From: Candidatus Nitrosopumilus sp.
GTDB lineage: Archaea; Thermoproteota; Nitrososphaeria; Nitrososphaerales; Nitrosopumilaceae
NCBI GenBank assembly: GCA_013911135.1
Contig: JACERO010000004.1
Span: 1 to 33,554, forward strand
Direction: 5' to 3'
DNA: 33,554 nt
Every line of letters begins with the position of its first letter. Positions within the stretch are counted from its first letter, which is position 1. Below are positions 24,251 to 33,499 of the stretch, piece by piece. The translations under genes were made by a program, and so were the position numbers. A model generated the notes under the pieces. It saw nothing but the letters and a program-made list of their open reading frames with translations, did no database searches and was not told the DNA's origin.

Positions 24251-26948
24251 ATCTTTATTTAAGAAATTTGGATTTTCTAAACTAACTGAAATTCAGAAAA
24301 AAGCCTCACCAATTATTTTACAAAAAAAAGATTGTCTTGTAATTGCCCCTACAGGTTCAGGAAAAACTGAATGCTCTGTAATTCCAATTTTTTCTCTACT
24401 AAAAAATTCAAAGAAGAATGGAAAAATCAAAACTCTATACATTACTCCTCTTCGAGCATTAAACCGTGATGTATTTAGAAGAATTACAAAATATGCTCAT
24501 GAAAACGAGTTATCCATTGAAATCAGACATGGAGATACTTCTCAAAAAGATAGAAAAAAAATTAGAGACAATCCTCCAGATATTCTAATTACGACACCTG
24601 AAACTCTAGTAATTCTTTTAACACAAATCAAAATGCTTGATGCATTATCTGATTTAGAATGGATTGTAATTGATGAGGTACATGAATTATTAGCTAGTGA
24701 AAGAGGTTCTCAATTATCCCTAAGTATTGAGAGATTAGAAATTAACTCAAAATATCCTCTCACTAAAGTAGGATTATCTGCTACCGTTGGAAATTTTGAA
24801 GAAGCAGGAAAATTTGTTGTGGGTACTAAAAGAAAATGTGAGATTATTAGAGATAAATCAGTAAGAAAATATGATGTAGAAGTAAAGTACGTTGAGGGAA
24901 CAATTTCTGATGTTGCAGAAAAAATCATCGAATATTTCTTAGAACTAGATTTAAACTCCCCAATACTTCTATTTACTAATACTAGAGGTGAAGCCGAATT
25001 TTTAGCTTCAATTTTAAAAGAAAAATCTTCTATTAAAATTGAATTACATCATGGTTCTCTATCAAAAGTAATTAGAGAAGAAACTGAGATTACTTTACGA
25101 GAAGGAAAACGTGGTATTGTTGTATGTACATCTTCACTTGAGTTAGGATTGGATATTGGTTCAATTGAATTGGTGATTCATTATGGTTCTCCTAGACAAG
25201 TATCCAAATTAGTTCAAAGAATAGGAAGAAGCAGACATAATAGAAATGCATCAGCCAAAGGGCTTATTATAACAAATAATCCTGATGATGAATTTGAAGC
25301 ACGAGCTATACTTGATCGTGTTCAAGAAGGTTCAATTGAAGAGCAAAAAATTCATGATGGCTCTCTTGACGTTTTGGCTCATCATTTAGTTGGATTATCA
25401 ATGCAGCTTGGGGAAATTTCAGTTGAGCAAGCCTTTGAACTGATGACAAAAGCTTATCCATTTCGGAATTTACAACTAGAAGATCTAACAGGTGTGTTGA
25501 ACTTGCTTGATTCAAACTATCTGATATTTTTTGATAGAACAAAAATGACTTTTTGGAAGAAAGGGAGGGCATTCAAGTATTATTTTGAGAATCTATCAAC
25601 AATTCCTGATATTCTAAAATTCAAAGTCTTTGATAGTGTAGGAAAAAAAATCATTGGATCATTAGATCAAAGATTTGTAGGTGATTTTGGAGATTCAGGA
25701 AATATCTTTGTCCTAAAAGGTTTACAATGGAGAATACTAAATGTTGATGAAAAATCATTTACTGTAAATGTTGAACCTTTTAGAGGAGGGGGAATTACTG
25801 TTCCATACTGGGAAGGAGAAAGCATTCCTATTGATTACAAAACTGCAAGAAAAGTGGGAAATTTTCGCAGTAAAGTTAAGAATGGTTCACTTGAATTAAC
25901 CAATAAAATTATTGAAAAATTAAATTTTAATGAAATTCCTGATGAAAATAATATAATAATTGAATCAAGTAAATCTCAAGGTTCAATTGTAATTCATTCG
26001 TGTCTTGGCACCAAAATTAATTCTACATTGTCTACATTACTCTCTTCAATGTTATCTTCAATGTTGGGTTCTGTTGTTGATTCTCGTTCAGATGGTTATC
26101 GAATTGTTTTATCTTCTAGATCACGAATTTTAGAAAAGCTTTTTCTTGAAATTATAAAAGATGATTATGATCTATATCCTATTGTCACTGCATCTTTAGC
26201 TGGAACTCATAATGTTAATTGGAGAACATGGTGTGTTGCCAAAAAATTTGGAATAGTTGGCCGTGGAGCAATTTATGAAAGAAAATCTGCCAGATTTTTA
26301 TATGAACGGTATTCTAAAACTGTACTTGTACATGAAGCACTACGTGAATTATTTCATGATAAATATGATCTAAAAAATTCTGATAAAGTTCTGAAAAAAA
26401 TTCGTGAAGATAAAATCCATATTAAGTGGTTAGAAGTTGACAAATTTTCAAAATTAGCAGAACCAATTTTAGATCATACTGCAAAATACTATGCAGCTCC
26501 AGCAAATCTTGATAAAGGAATAATTGATCTAGTCAAAGCAAGACTTGCAAAGACTAAGCATCGTTTGATTTGTGCAAGATGTGGAAAATGGGAACGTGTA
26601 GTAGAAACTAATGAAATTAAAAATGTCTTGATATGTCCGTATTGTAAGGCCAGACAAATTACTGCCACTTACTATTCTGACTATGATTTACCAAAAATAA
26701 TTCAAAAAAAACATACAGGAAAAAAACTCTCTTCAGATGAAAAACACAAGTTTGATCGTGCCTGGAAAGTCTCTTCTTTGATAGAAAATTTTGGTAAAAC
26801 TGCCATTACTGTATTGTCTGGATATGGCGTAGGGGCAGACACTGCTGCAAGAATATTGCGAAATATGGTAGATGATGAATATCTATTCAAACAAATCTAT
26901 GAAGCTGAAAGACAATATGTTGTAACAAGAGGTTTTTGGGATTCTTAA
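24207..26948 (+). CDS. lhr: Lhr-type superfamily 2 DNA/RNA helicase
   Basis: A 913-residue ATP-dependent 3'-5' helicase of the Lhr family, linked to DNA repair and replication restart in archaea. It shows the Q-motif region (FSKLTEIQKKA), Walker A APTGSGKTE at about 47-55, TPLRALN-type motif Ia, the DEVHELLASERGSQL box at 156, and SATVGN (motif III). Motifs V and VI read TSSLELGLDIGSIELVI and QRIGRSRHNRN. The C-terminal part has the winged-helix and Lhr-specific region and a CxxC-x17-CxxC zinc module at residues 789-813. ATG at 24207 lies within the small upstream gene; a later start is possible, since the first 15 residues are low complexity. It converges with the RPA-like gene by a 4-bp overlap. 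Confidence 0.93.
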   Translation: MKDQNQNQQTNQILESLFKKFGFSKLTEIQKKASPIILQKKDCLVIAPTGSGKTECSVIPIFSLLKNSKKNGKIKTLYITPLRALNRDVFRRITKYAHENELSIEIRHGDTSQKDRKKIRDNPPDILITTPETLVILLTQIKMLDALSDLEWIVIDEVHELLASERGSQLSLSIERLEINSKYPLTKVGLSATVGNFEEAGKFVVGTKRKCEIIRDKSVRKYDVEVKYVEGTISDVAEKIIEYFLELDLNSPILLFTNTRGEAEFLASILKEKSSIKIELHHGSLSKVIREETEITLREGKRGIVVCTSSLELGLDIGSIELVIHYGSPRQVSKLVQRIGRSRHNRNASAKGLIITNNPDDEFEARAILDRVQEGSIEEQKIHDGSLDVLAHHLVGLSMQLGEISVEQAFELMTKAYPFRNLQLEDLTGVLNLLDSNYLIFFDRTKMTFWKKGRAFKYYFENLSTIPDILKFKVFDSVGKKIIGSLDQRFVGDFGDSGNIFVLKGLQWRILNVDEKSFTVNVEPFRGGGITVPYWEGESIPIDYKTARKVGNFRSKVKNGSLELTNKIIEKLNFNEIPDENNIIIESSKSQGSIVIHSCLGTKINSTLSTLLSSMLSSMLGSVVDSRSDGYRIVLSSRSRILEKLFLEIIKDDYDLYPIVTASLAGTHNVNWRTWCVAKKFGIVGRGAIYERKSARFLYERYSKTVLVHEALRELFHDKYDLKNSDKVLKKIREDKIHIKWLEVDKFSKLAEPILDHTAKYYAAPANLDKGIIDLVKARLAKTKHRLICARCGKWERVVETNEIKNVLICPYCKARQITATYYSDYDLPKIIQKKHTGKKLSSDEKHKFDRAWKVSSLIENFGKTAITVLSGYGVGADTAARILRNMVDDEYLFKQIYEAERQYVVTRGFWDS

Positions 26949-28342
26949 TTTTTCTTTGTAATTTTAGAAAATGCTGTTACAAATAGTTCTATTCTTCCTT
27001 CAAGTCCCGCTTTAGCATTTAATCCTGTTATTGACACTATTTCTCCCAATTCACATTTGTCAATTATCCTAGCATGATTTCTCCAACCTTTTACCCAAAT
27101 CTGACCAGTGTCATCTTCAACAAACATTTCTGATAGTGCTATTGATTCTCCAGATTTTGTTTGAACTTCACGTCTTTCAGGAACTTTCAATATTATGGAT
27201 TCAATACAATAATTTCCATCTACTTTAACATCATTAATTTTTGTTCTAAGTTGAGATAATGATGGAATAGATTCATCATTGTCTAATTTTCTTACAAAAG
27301 AATTTTCATCTAATGTAATTGAATTTCCATAAACTTTTGATGGCATACACTCTATCACATCTCCTTCTACACAAATACCAGTTAAGTTTGCAAAATCACT
27401 AATGTTGTAGTTATTTTTTTTATTATCAACAGCTAAAATCATTTTTTTGCCATTTTCTGTTGTTGATATTGAAAGAACTCTTGTAATTACTGGTTCTGCT
27501 TCTTTTCCTCCTTCAATCTCAATGATAGTTGCATCATTGCCATGTATTTCTAATCCCTGATTTCCTGATCTTACTTTAACTCCAAGTAATCTTACTTTAG
27601 CTGATTGAGAAATCATATTTGGGATAGATGATTCATCTTTTCCCCATAGAACAACTCTCATTGCACTACCATCTTTTCCTTTTAGTCTCATTCTAAGTGC
27701 TTTTCCAGGCTTACCACGAGAATTTGTAAATTCCATCCCACTGATTAATCCATCAGTTATTCCTGAAATTACAAGATCTTTTTGTCCTTCTTGTAGTTCG
27801 CTAACATCTTTTGTAATGGTATCAATAGTTGGAATTTCACTTTCTGTATCTGCGGTTTCAATATTTGAGCCAGAGCCAATGTTTATTGTTGGTGAACCAT
27901 CAAGATCTGATTTTACATAGGCCTTTATGATTTTGATTAAATCACCAGGTTTTAGATTTTCAACACCTGGTAGATTCGCTTTTTCATCCCACAACTTTAC
28001 ACTTGCTGTAGAATTTTCATCGTATACGGTCATCGTTCTAAGATAAAATGGAGAACCATCTTTTCTTGAAAATTGTTTTGCTGGTGATAAATTTAAAACT
28101 CTTGTTTCTAATGAGATTTCTTTTGCTCCTGCATATAGATCTTTTAACCTCATTTCAACTTTTAGCGATTCTGATAATGTGATTCCATAATCAGATGCAA
28201 TCAAAAATAGAGCTCCTTGATCTGTCAAATATCCGGCGCCAATTTTTTCTTTTTTCTGTTTAATTTGCTCTTCTACAACTTCTTTAGTTAATTCAGGTTT
28301 TTGTTCAAGTAATTTCTCAATAAGATTTTCAAATTCAGACAA
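26945..28342 (-). CDS. RPA-like single-stranded DNA-binding protein
   Basis: A 465-residue protein built from repeated OB folds, as in the archaeal replication protein A large subunit. An N-terminal helical region is followed by OB-like units. The first has LETRVLNLSPAKQFSRKDGS and VKLWDEKA; a second has FTNSRGKPGKALRMRLKGKDG and RVVLWGKDES; a fourth near the C-terminus has EMFVEDDTGQIWVKGWRNHA. The WDE/WGK patterns are typical ssDNA-contacting strands. TTG start at 28342 is supported by a TATA-like element 27 nt upstream. Role in replication and repair is inferred from family. The neighbouring lhr and RadB-like genes suit this. Confidence 0.88.
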   Translation of the reverse strand: MSEFENLIEKLLEQKPELTKEVVEEQIKQKKEKIGAGYLTDQGALFLIASDYGITLSESLKVEMRLKDLYAGAKEISLETRVLNLSPAKQFSRKDGSPFYLRTMTVYDENSTASVKLWDEKANLPGVENLKPGDLIKIIKAYVKSDLDGSPTINIGSGSNIETADTESEIPTIDTITKDVSELQEGQKDLVISGITDGLISGMEFTNSRGKPGKALRMRLKGKDGSAMRVVLWGKDESSIPNMISQSAKVRLLGVKVRSGNQGLEIHGNDATIIEIEGGKEAEPVITRVLSISTTENGKKMILAVDNKKNNYNISDFANLTGICVEGDVIECMPSKVYGNSITLDENSFVRKLDNDESIPSLSQLRTKINDVKVDGNYCIESIILKVPERREVQTKSGESIALSEMFVEDDTGQIWVKGWRNHARIIDKCELGEIVSITGLNAKAGLEGRIELFVTAFSKITKKN

Positions 28343-28363
28343 TTCATTGTTGGTAAACTTGTT

Positions 28364-28376
28364 CTATTAATAAAAA
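28364..28376 (-). promoter_or_regulatory. TATA-like box for the RPA-like gene
   Basis: On the minus strand TTTTTATTAATAG is centred about 27 nt before the TTG start, so the predicted transcription start coincides with the TTG codon. Confidence 0.5.
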
Positions 28377-28449
28377 TTTCATTAAATTGTAAAATTCGTT
28401 TTTTATTAGAATTGATCGCTTTATTATTACTTCTTCAAAGATGACATCT

Positions 28450-28491
28450 AAAATTTTCTAATTTTGAACATGTTTCATTTAGATTTAGCAT
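28450..28491 (+). promoter_or_regulatory. Putative ABC-operon promoter with flanking inverted repeats
   Basis: A TATA-like TTTAGCATA at about 28484 would start transcription near 28512, leaving a leader of about 45 nt. Just upstream lie an inverted repeat, AAAATT-TTCT-AATTTT (28450-28465), and a palindrome, AACATGTT (28467-28474). These could be an operator, but short AT-rich palindromes arise often by chance. Confidence 0.25.
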
Positions 28492-28556
28492 ATTACTACA
28501 AAAAATGTTCTGAATTTACTCATTAACTAAATTAGTGGGATGATCGCAGTTTTGTT

Positions 28557-29495
28557 ATGTTTTGTATTGATGTTAACCATCTGTCAAAATCGTATGGTTC
28601 AGTCAAAGCTGTAGATGATCTTGTCTTATCTGTTAAATCAGGTCAAGTTTTTGGATTTTTAGGTCCTAATGGTGCTGGAAAATCAACTACCATCAAATTA
28701 CTAACAACATTAATTCCACCTTCAAATGGCTCACTTTCTATTTTGGGCATAAATGCTATCAAAAACCCTCTTCAAGTTCGTCATAAAATCGGTGTTGTCT
28801 TACAACAACCAAGTTATGAGCCTACTTTGTCTGTTGAAAAATCCTTTGATAAATACGGGATGATGTGGAATGTTCCAAAAACTGAACGTAAAAAAAGAAT
28901 CGAGCAACTTTTGAAAGATTTTGATCTAGTAGAAATTCGTAAAAAAAGAAATGAAGATCTTTCAATTGGTCAACGAAGAAGAGTCCAAGTTGCACGTGAA
29001 TTTATGCATGATATGGAATTATTATTTTTAGATGAACCTACTGCTGGCTTAGATCCAGGTGCTAGAAGAAAACTATTAGATTATTTAAAAAATAAAGTAA
29101 AAACCGGATTAACAATTTTTTATACAACACACATTCTAACCGAAGCTGAATACCTTTGTGATGAAATAGCAATAATTGATAAAGGAAAAATAATTACTGT
29201 TGATTCACCTGATGCATTAAAGAATAGATTTGGAAAAGAAAAAACTATAAAAATTCATTTATTAGAAAAACAATCTAACATATCTTCACTCTTATCTGGA
29301 ATTACAGACTGTACAATTGATTTTGATACTGGAACTAACATAGTTATTCATTCAGAGCAATCAGAATTAGTATTATTACAAGTATTAAAGATACTCAATG
29401 ATAGCTGTATAGAGATTGAAGATCTATCAGCTGTCCCAACCAATCTAGAAGAGATCTTTTTGAATATGGTGAGAGAAAATGCATCCAATAATTAG
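28557..29495 (+). CDS. ABC transporter ATP-binding protein
   Basis: A 312-residue ABC ATPase of the drug/antibiotic (DrrA/CcmA-like) export branch, acting at the inner face of the membrane. Walker A GPNGAGKST is at 36-44, a Q-loop follows in VVLQQPSYEP, the signature reads LSIGQRRRVQ at about 135, Walker B is LLFLDEP at 155-161, and the switch histidine is in YTTHIL. The C-terminal extension of about 90 residues is typical of this exporter subgroup. ATG start. It overlaps the permease gene by 17 nt, giving a half-transporter pair with nucleotide-binding and membrane subunits on separate chains. The substrate is not identifiable. Confidence 0.93.
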   Translation: MFCIDVNHLSKSYGSVKAVDDLVLSVKSGQVFGFLGPNGAGKSTTIKLLTTLIPPSNGSLSILGINAIKNPLQVRHKIGVVLQQPSYEPTLSVEKSFDKYGMMWNVPKTERKKRIEQLLKDFDLVEIRKKRNEDLSIGQRRRVQVAREFMHDMELLFLDEPTAGLDPGARRKLLDYLKNKVKTGLTIFYTTHILTEAEYLCDEIAIIDKGKIITVDSPDALKNRFGKEKTIKIHLLEKQSNISSLLSGITDCTIDFDTGTNIVIHSEQSELVLLQVLKILNDSCIEIEDLSAVPTNLEEIFLNMVRENASNN

Positions 29496-30240
29496 ATTAG
29501 TGAATAGAAATCTAACAATTTCTCTTAATCCTGGATTTTTAATTTGGCAAGTAATTTTTCCTTTAATCTATATTTTTGTTGCAGGTTTTGCATATGCACC
29601 ATTAATTCATGAAGTTCCTTTTGGTGGTAAAGATCTTGATTATCCTGCATTTTTGGCATCAGGTATGATTGGATTTAACATCATGAATAGTACACTCATT
29701 TCTGGTATTCTTATTTGGAATGACAGAAGGCATGGTATGTTTGAACAAATTATGTCAGGACCATTTACCAGAAGTCATTATATTCTTAGTAATATCTGCA
29801 CCATAGGCATAATTGGATTAGTGAGTGCATTTTTGATAGTTATAGTTGGCTATCCCGTATTTTTTGAGTCTGCAGAATTCTCATTTATTACAATTCCAAT
29901 AATTATTTTTGGTGCCATTACTGGTTCTGTATTGTTTGGCTCATTAGCATCAATAATTTCTACCAGATTACGCTCAAGTGAGGGATTTAATGTAGTTATT
30001 AACACTGTTTTTCTATTCTTTGCTTTTGTTAGTACAGCATTTTATCCAGCTGATGGGGCTCCAGAGCCATTACGTACAGCATTTTATCTAAATCCCTTAA
30101 CCTACCTTGTAGATGTAATTAGAGCAGGAATTTTTGGAACAATCACTGAATTTGTAATTTATGAAATGATAATTATTGTGGGAATTGCATCTGTTCTCTT
30201 TGTTATTGCATCAAGACTATTAACAAAACTAGATTTTTAG
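29479..30240 (+). CDS. ABC-2 type transporter permease
   Basis: A 253-residue membrane subunit with six predicted helices. They begin with FLIWQVIFPLIYIFVAGFAY and include IIGLVSAFLIVIVGYPVFF and IIIVGIASVLFVIASRLL. The motif NPLTYLVDVIRAGIFG near the C-terminus is a clear ABC-2 (DrrB-like) signature. The ATG lies within the preceding ATPase gene, so synthesis of the two partners is coupled. Only 9 bp separate it from the converging dehydrogenase-like gene. Confidence 0.93.
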   Translation: MHPIIRLVNRNLTISLNPGFLIWQVIFPLIYIFVAGFAYAPLIHEVPFGGKDLDYPAFLASGMIGFNIMNSTLISGILIWNDRRHGMFEQIMSGPFTRSHYILSNICTIGIIGLVSAFLIVIVGYPVFFESAEFSFITIPIIIFGAITGSVLFGSLASIISTRLRSSEGFNVVINTVFLFFAFVSTAFYPADGAPEPLRTAFYLNPLTYLVDVIRAGIFGTITEFVIYEMIIIVGIASVLFVIASRLLTKLDF

Positions 30241-30249
30241 AAATTAAAA

Positions 30250-30987
30250 TCATTTTTTGAACTTTTCATATAATTTATTAATTTTTTTAATTATGTCTAG
30301 ATTTTCATATTCTACTAAACTTAGATTTGGAATTACACAATGTCCTCCAATAATTCCTGGATACATTTTTGGTCTATTACCTAAATTTTCATGAATTTCA
30401 TCAGCAAATTTCCACATTTCATCAAAATCAACACCTTCTTTTTCACAAATCATTTTTGTAATCTGAGCATAATTGATTAACCATCCATAATATGTTGTAT
30501 CGACTAATATTTTTGCAAGTTCTGCTGTTTTAGTAGTTGACATCCAATCTACTTTTTGAAATCTTTTCTCTAAATCTGATTTTATTTCTGGATCTATTTG
30601 TTTGTCATCTGATGAAATAAATTTTGTATATTTTTTAATATCATCTAAAAATCTTTTATGCACTCCACGTACTGGTGAAAATAAAACTAGAACTTTGGAT
30701 TTTTCTTGAATATTTTTTGTTGTTCCTGGTTTTACAGTAGAATGAACCAGAACTACTTTCAACCCTTCAATCTTACTAATCCAATTTGATGTAATATCAA
30801 CAAATTCTGTTAATTCTCCTGGAAGACAAATATGAAGATATTCTGGATTCTCAATTGTAGAGTTTTCCGAATAGTTTTTGCATTTTGAGGTATCCAGATC
30901 AATTCCAATACAATTGAATCCTCTTTCAACAAGTAAGCCAAATAGTGTCTTTCCTACCTCACCCATGCCCAAAATAATGTCTGTCAT
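30250..30987 (-). CDS. Short UDP-glucose/GDP-mannose dehydrogenase-like protein
   Basis: About 245 residues, roughly half the usual length of nucleotide-sugar 6-dehydrogenases. It has the NAD-binding loop GMGEVGK, the HSTVKPGTT motif, the central helical region with TAELAKILVDTTYYG, and PGIIGGHCVIPN, which carries the expected catalytic cysteine. The C-terminal UDP-sugar-binding domain is missing, and the usual long stretch before the central domain is compressed. It may act on another substrate, or with a partner. ATG at 30987 is preferred; a TTG at 30996 would add three residues. It precedes no other gene on its strand and follows a tRNA-Gln. Confidence 0.72.
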   Translation of the reverse strand: MTDIILGMGEVGKTLFGLLVERGFNCIGIDLDTSKCKNYSENSTIENPEYLHICLPGELTEFVDITSNWISKIEGLKVVLVHSTVKPGTTKNIQEKSKVLVLFSPVRGVHKRFLDDIKKYTKFISSDDKQIDPEIKSDLEKRFQKVDWMSTTKTAELAKILVDTTYYGWLINYAQITKMICEKEGVDFDEMWKFADEIHENLGNRPKMYPGIIGGHCVIPNLSLVEYENLDIIKKINKLYEKFKK

Positions 30988-31057
30988 TGTACCCAATTTC
31001 AGAAAAACTATCTATGTTATATTCGTGTTACAGCAATCTTTCATTTTTTAAATATAG

Positions 31058-31130
31058 TAGCCCGGGCCAGACTCGAACTGGCGTCACGGGCTTCAAAGGC
31101 CCATATGCTTGACCTCTACACTACCGGGCT
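31058..31130 (-). tRNA. tRNA-Gln (anticodon TTG)
   Basis: On the minus strand the acceptor AGCCCGG pairs with CCGGGCT, followed by discriminator A. The anticodon stem TGGGC/GCCCG encloses CTTTGAA, giving anticodon TTG at 31094-31096 for codon CAA. The T arm GCCAG-TTCGAGT-CTGGC is perfect. A1 at the 5' end is typical of archaeal tRNA-Gln. No intron is present and CCA is not encoded. Confidence 0.95.
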
Positions 31131-31195
31131 GCTAAATCCAGCACTCTCATTCCCTTAATGAACTTTTTATTTGAATTTGACTCTTTTAACTAAAA

Positions 31196-32224
31196 TTATT
31201 CTTTGATTACTTTGATCAATTTTTGTATAGGATCTTCCATTTGTTCTACAATTATTTTTGCTCTTTTTTGACTCATCTTATTTGATGATCCAAAAATTTT
31301 TGTAATGTGATTATAAACTTTATTTGGATTTGTTTCTCTTTTTACCAAATGTTTTTTTACCAAAAAATTCTCAATGATATTTGGAACTGCATTATAAGAT
31401 ATTGTTGGAATTCCCATTAAAGCGGATTCTGCAGTCATAGTACCACCAGATCCAATAAAAACATCTGTATTGTTTAACAAATGTTTTCCATCAAATGACA
31501 TTTTTACAATTTTAGCTTTTTTACCAAATCTTTTTTGAAGATTTTGAATTTGTTTAGTGTATCTACATAAAATTACAATATTTTCTTCACTATACTCTTT
31601 TACAATTTGTTTAATAATTGGAATTATTTTACTTGATTTTGATGTATATGATGCCTCTTCTTCTTCTACTCTGATCAAAATATTTTTTCTTTTGTTCTTT
31701 TTGAATGGTAATGGTTCTTCTTGATTTATTTTTCTTTTGATAGTAACAGCTGCATCTATTGCTTTGTATGATACAATATTTTTCTTATCAATCCCATATT
31801 TAGAAAATTCATTTTTTGGAATAACATTTGGAATGAGTAATTTTTGAATTAAAGGCAATGTTAATCGCATAACTGCATCAGCATGTGGTGAATCACAAAA
31901 TGCTACATGTCTTATTCCTAAACCAAATGAAATCCTTGCTGCTTCGGGAGAACAAAAACTAATTGTTATATCTGGAGAAAATGCCTTGATTTTTCTAGAA
32001 AGCTTTTCTTTCCTATCAATACTGGCTTGAAGTTTAGCTGTTTTATCAGCTCCTCCGTGTTTTCCAACAAAAACAAGGTCAAAATTACGTATTTTTGCTA
32101 GTTTTGTAACTTCTTCGTATTCTCTAGAAGTACACAAAATATTGTGCTTTTTCCCTAATTTTTCAATTATTAATTCAGAAAACAATAATTGTTTTGGGGT
32201 AAGAATATCTATCCATATTTTCAA
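31196..32224 (-). CDS. DUF354 family protein (glycosyltransferase-like fold)
   Basis: A 342-residue archaeal DUF354 protein. It begins MKIWIDILTPKQLLFSELI, the family's typical opening, followed by ITISFCSPEAARISFGLGI, HVAFCDSPHADAV and RVEEEEASYTS. A glycine-rich IGSGGTMTAESALMGIPTISY segment resembles the nucleotide-sugar-binding loop of GT-B enzymes such as MurG or UDP-GlcNAc epimerase. The enzymatic activity of DUF354 is not established. TTG start at 32224. It is divergent from the dehydrogenase-like gene across 64 bp, which suggests a shared link to surface glycan metabolism. Confidence 0.85.
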   Translation of the reverse strand: MKIWIDILTPKQLLFSELIIEKLGKKHNILCTSREYEEVTKLAKIRNFDLVFVGKHGGADKTAKLQASIDRKEKLSRKIKAFSPDITISFCSPEAARISFGLGIRHVAFCDSPHADAVMRLTLPLIQKLLIPNVIPKNEFSKYGIDKKNIVSYKAIDAAVTIKRKINQEEPLPFKKNKRKNILIRVEEEEASYTSKSSKIIPIIKQIVKEYSEENIVILCRYTKQIQNLQKRFGKKAKIVKMSFDGKHLLNNTDVFIGSGGTMTAESALMGIPTISYNAVPNIIENFLVKKHLVKRETNPNKVYNHITKIFGSSNKMSQKRAKIIVEQMEDPIQKLIKVIKE

Positions 32225-32288
32225 GTAATTTCCGTAATTGTAGTAAGTTCAATAAGTTTTTCTTAGTCTATTACTAGCTGAAAGTGTA

Positions 32289-33428
32289 ATGGGGGGAACA
32301 AAAGTTGTTGTTTATGGCCTAAGTACAGAAGGATATGCTATTGCATCTCAAATGGCAATCAAAGGTGCTGATGTTTACATTATAGATGAATCTACTCCTT
32401 CAGCAATTTCACTTAAAGCAGAAATAGCTAAAACTTACCCAAATGTGTCTTCTCTAAAAGAAGATGAGCCATTATTAGCCATGGAGCCAATTGATGTAGC
32501 TATTTCCAAAGCTCAATATCTTTTCTTTACTCCAAGAATTAGAAAAACAGGGCAAGATACTAAAACTGAAATTCATTCTAAATTTAAGGATGCAGTAAAA
32601 TCATTAAAGAAGAATAGTTCACTCATTTTTACTCTTCCAACAGGATTTGGAGGTAACAATGAAAATATTTCATTACTGGAACATGTAACAGGTCTTGAGG
32701 TCGGAAAACAAATTTCATATTTTTATTATCCATTAGAAGATCTAAGTCAACAACCAAAGATTATTGGTTCTTTTAATGGAAAGGAAGATCCTAAATTATC
32801 TGATTTACTCACTATGGGTAAAAACGAGAAAAGATTTGTTGCTATTTCATCATCAGAACATTTTCATGCTATTAACACATTATCTAGATTTTCTAGTTTG
32901 TGTAGTATTTTAGAAGTATGCAAGTATGCACAAGATGAAATTACCAAAAATGACTTATCCTCAGATGATTTTCAGGAAATATTTCTTGATGATATGATTA
33001 GTGGACTACTTGATCTAAAATCTTTGGGTTCCTCATTTGAAGGTGCAAACACTCTCATGTATCTAATTAATGGAAGTGTAAAAGGAATTGATGGATATAT
33101 CAAGAGATTAATTGATGAAATTCGAACAACATTAAAGAAAAATGATCTTAAAGCTAGTAGAACTAAAATCGTGTTATCTTGGATTCTTGATCAACATGCA
33201 ATGCGTGGAGATAAAATTGAAATGCTCCAAAATTTAACCTCAAGATTACGTGATTACATAGGTGATGTAGAAGCTTATGAAGATCCAAACTTCGATCTTT
33301 TCCATAGTGATAAAACAACAATTGTTGTGGCATGTTCAAAAACTGATCTTGAAAATATTGAAAAAACTAAACAAGATTCTAATCTAATTATTGTCAAAGC
33401 TAATCCTTTATGTGAAACTATTCAATAA
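32289..33428 (+). CDS. Divergent nucleotide-sugar-dehydrogenase-like protein
   Basis: A 379-residue protein with an N-terminal Rossmann domain (KVVVYGLSTEGYAIASQM, YIIDES) and a segment KAQYLFFTPRIRKTGQ that resembles the region in UDP-glucose dehydrogenases where the cofactor is bound. The all-helical middle matches the dimerisation region in general layout. The final 80 residues (RLRDYIGDVEAYEDPNFDLF, KTTIVVACSK) resemble the UDP-sugar-binding domain. The GGHCIP motif with the catalytic cysteine is not seen, so catalysis by the usual mechanism is unlikely. The assignment is by layout and motif resemblance only. ATG start after a 64-bp region shared with the DUF354 gene. Confidence 0.6.
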   Translation: MGGTKVVVYGLSTEGYAIASQMAIKGADVYIIDESTPSAISLKAEIAKTYPNVSSLKEDEPLLAMEPIDVAISKAQYLFFTPRIRKTGQDTKTEIHSKFKDAVKSLKKNSSLIFTLPTGFGGNNENISLLEHVTGLEVGKQISYFYYPLEDLSQQPKIIGSFNGKEDPKLSDLLTMGKNEKRFVAISSSEHFHAINTLSRFSSLCSILEVCKYAQDEITKNDLSSDDFQEIFLDDMISGLLDLKSLGSSFEGANTLMYLINGSVKGIDGYIKRLIDEIRTTLKKNDLKASRTKIVLSWILDQHAMRGDKIEMLQNLTSRLRDYIGDVEAYEDPNFDLFHSDKTTIVVACSKTDLENIEKTKQDSNLIIVKANPLCETIQ

Positions 33429-33499
33429 TAATTTAAGGTAATACCCCGTCAGTTGGAACAAATAACAAAGAATATTTCTAAATCGCCCATTCCTAAGTT

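Noticed and set aside
28343-28556. Candidate small RNA or C/D-box RNA in the longest intergenic gap
   Set aside because: GGATGATCG near 28541 resembles a C box only partly, and no matching D box and guide layout was found.
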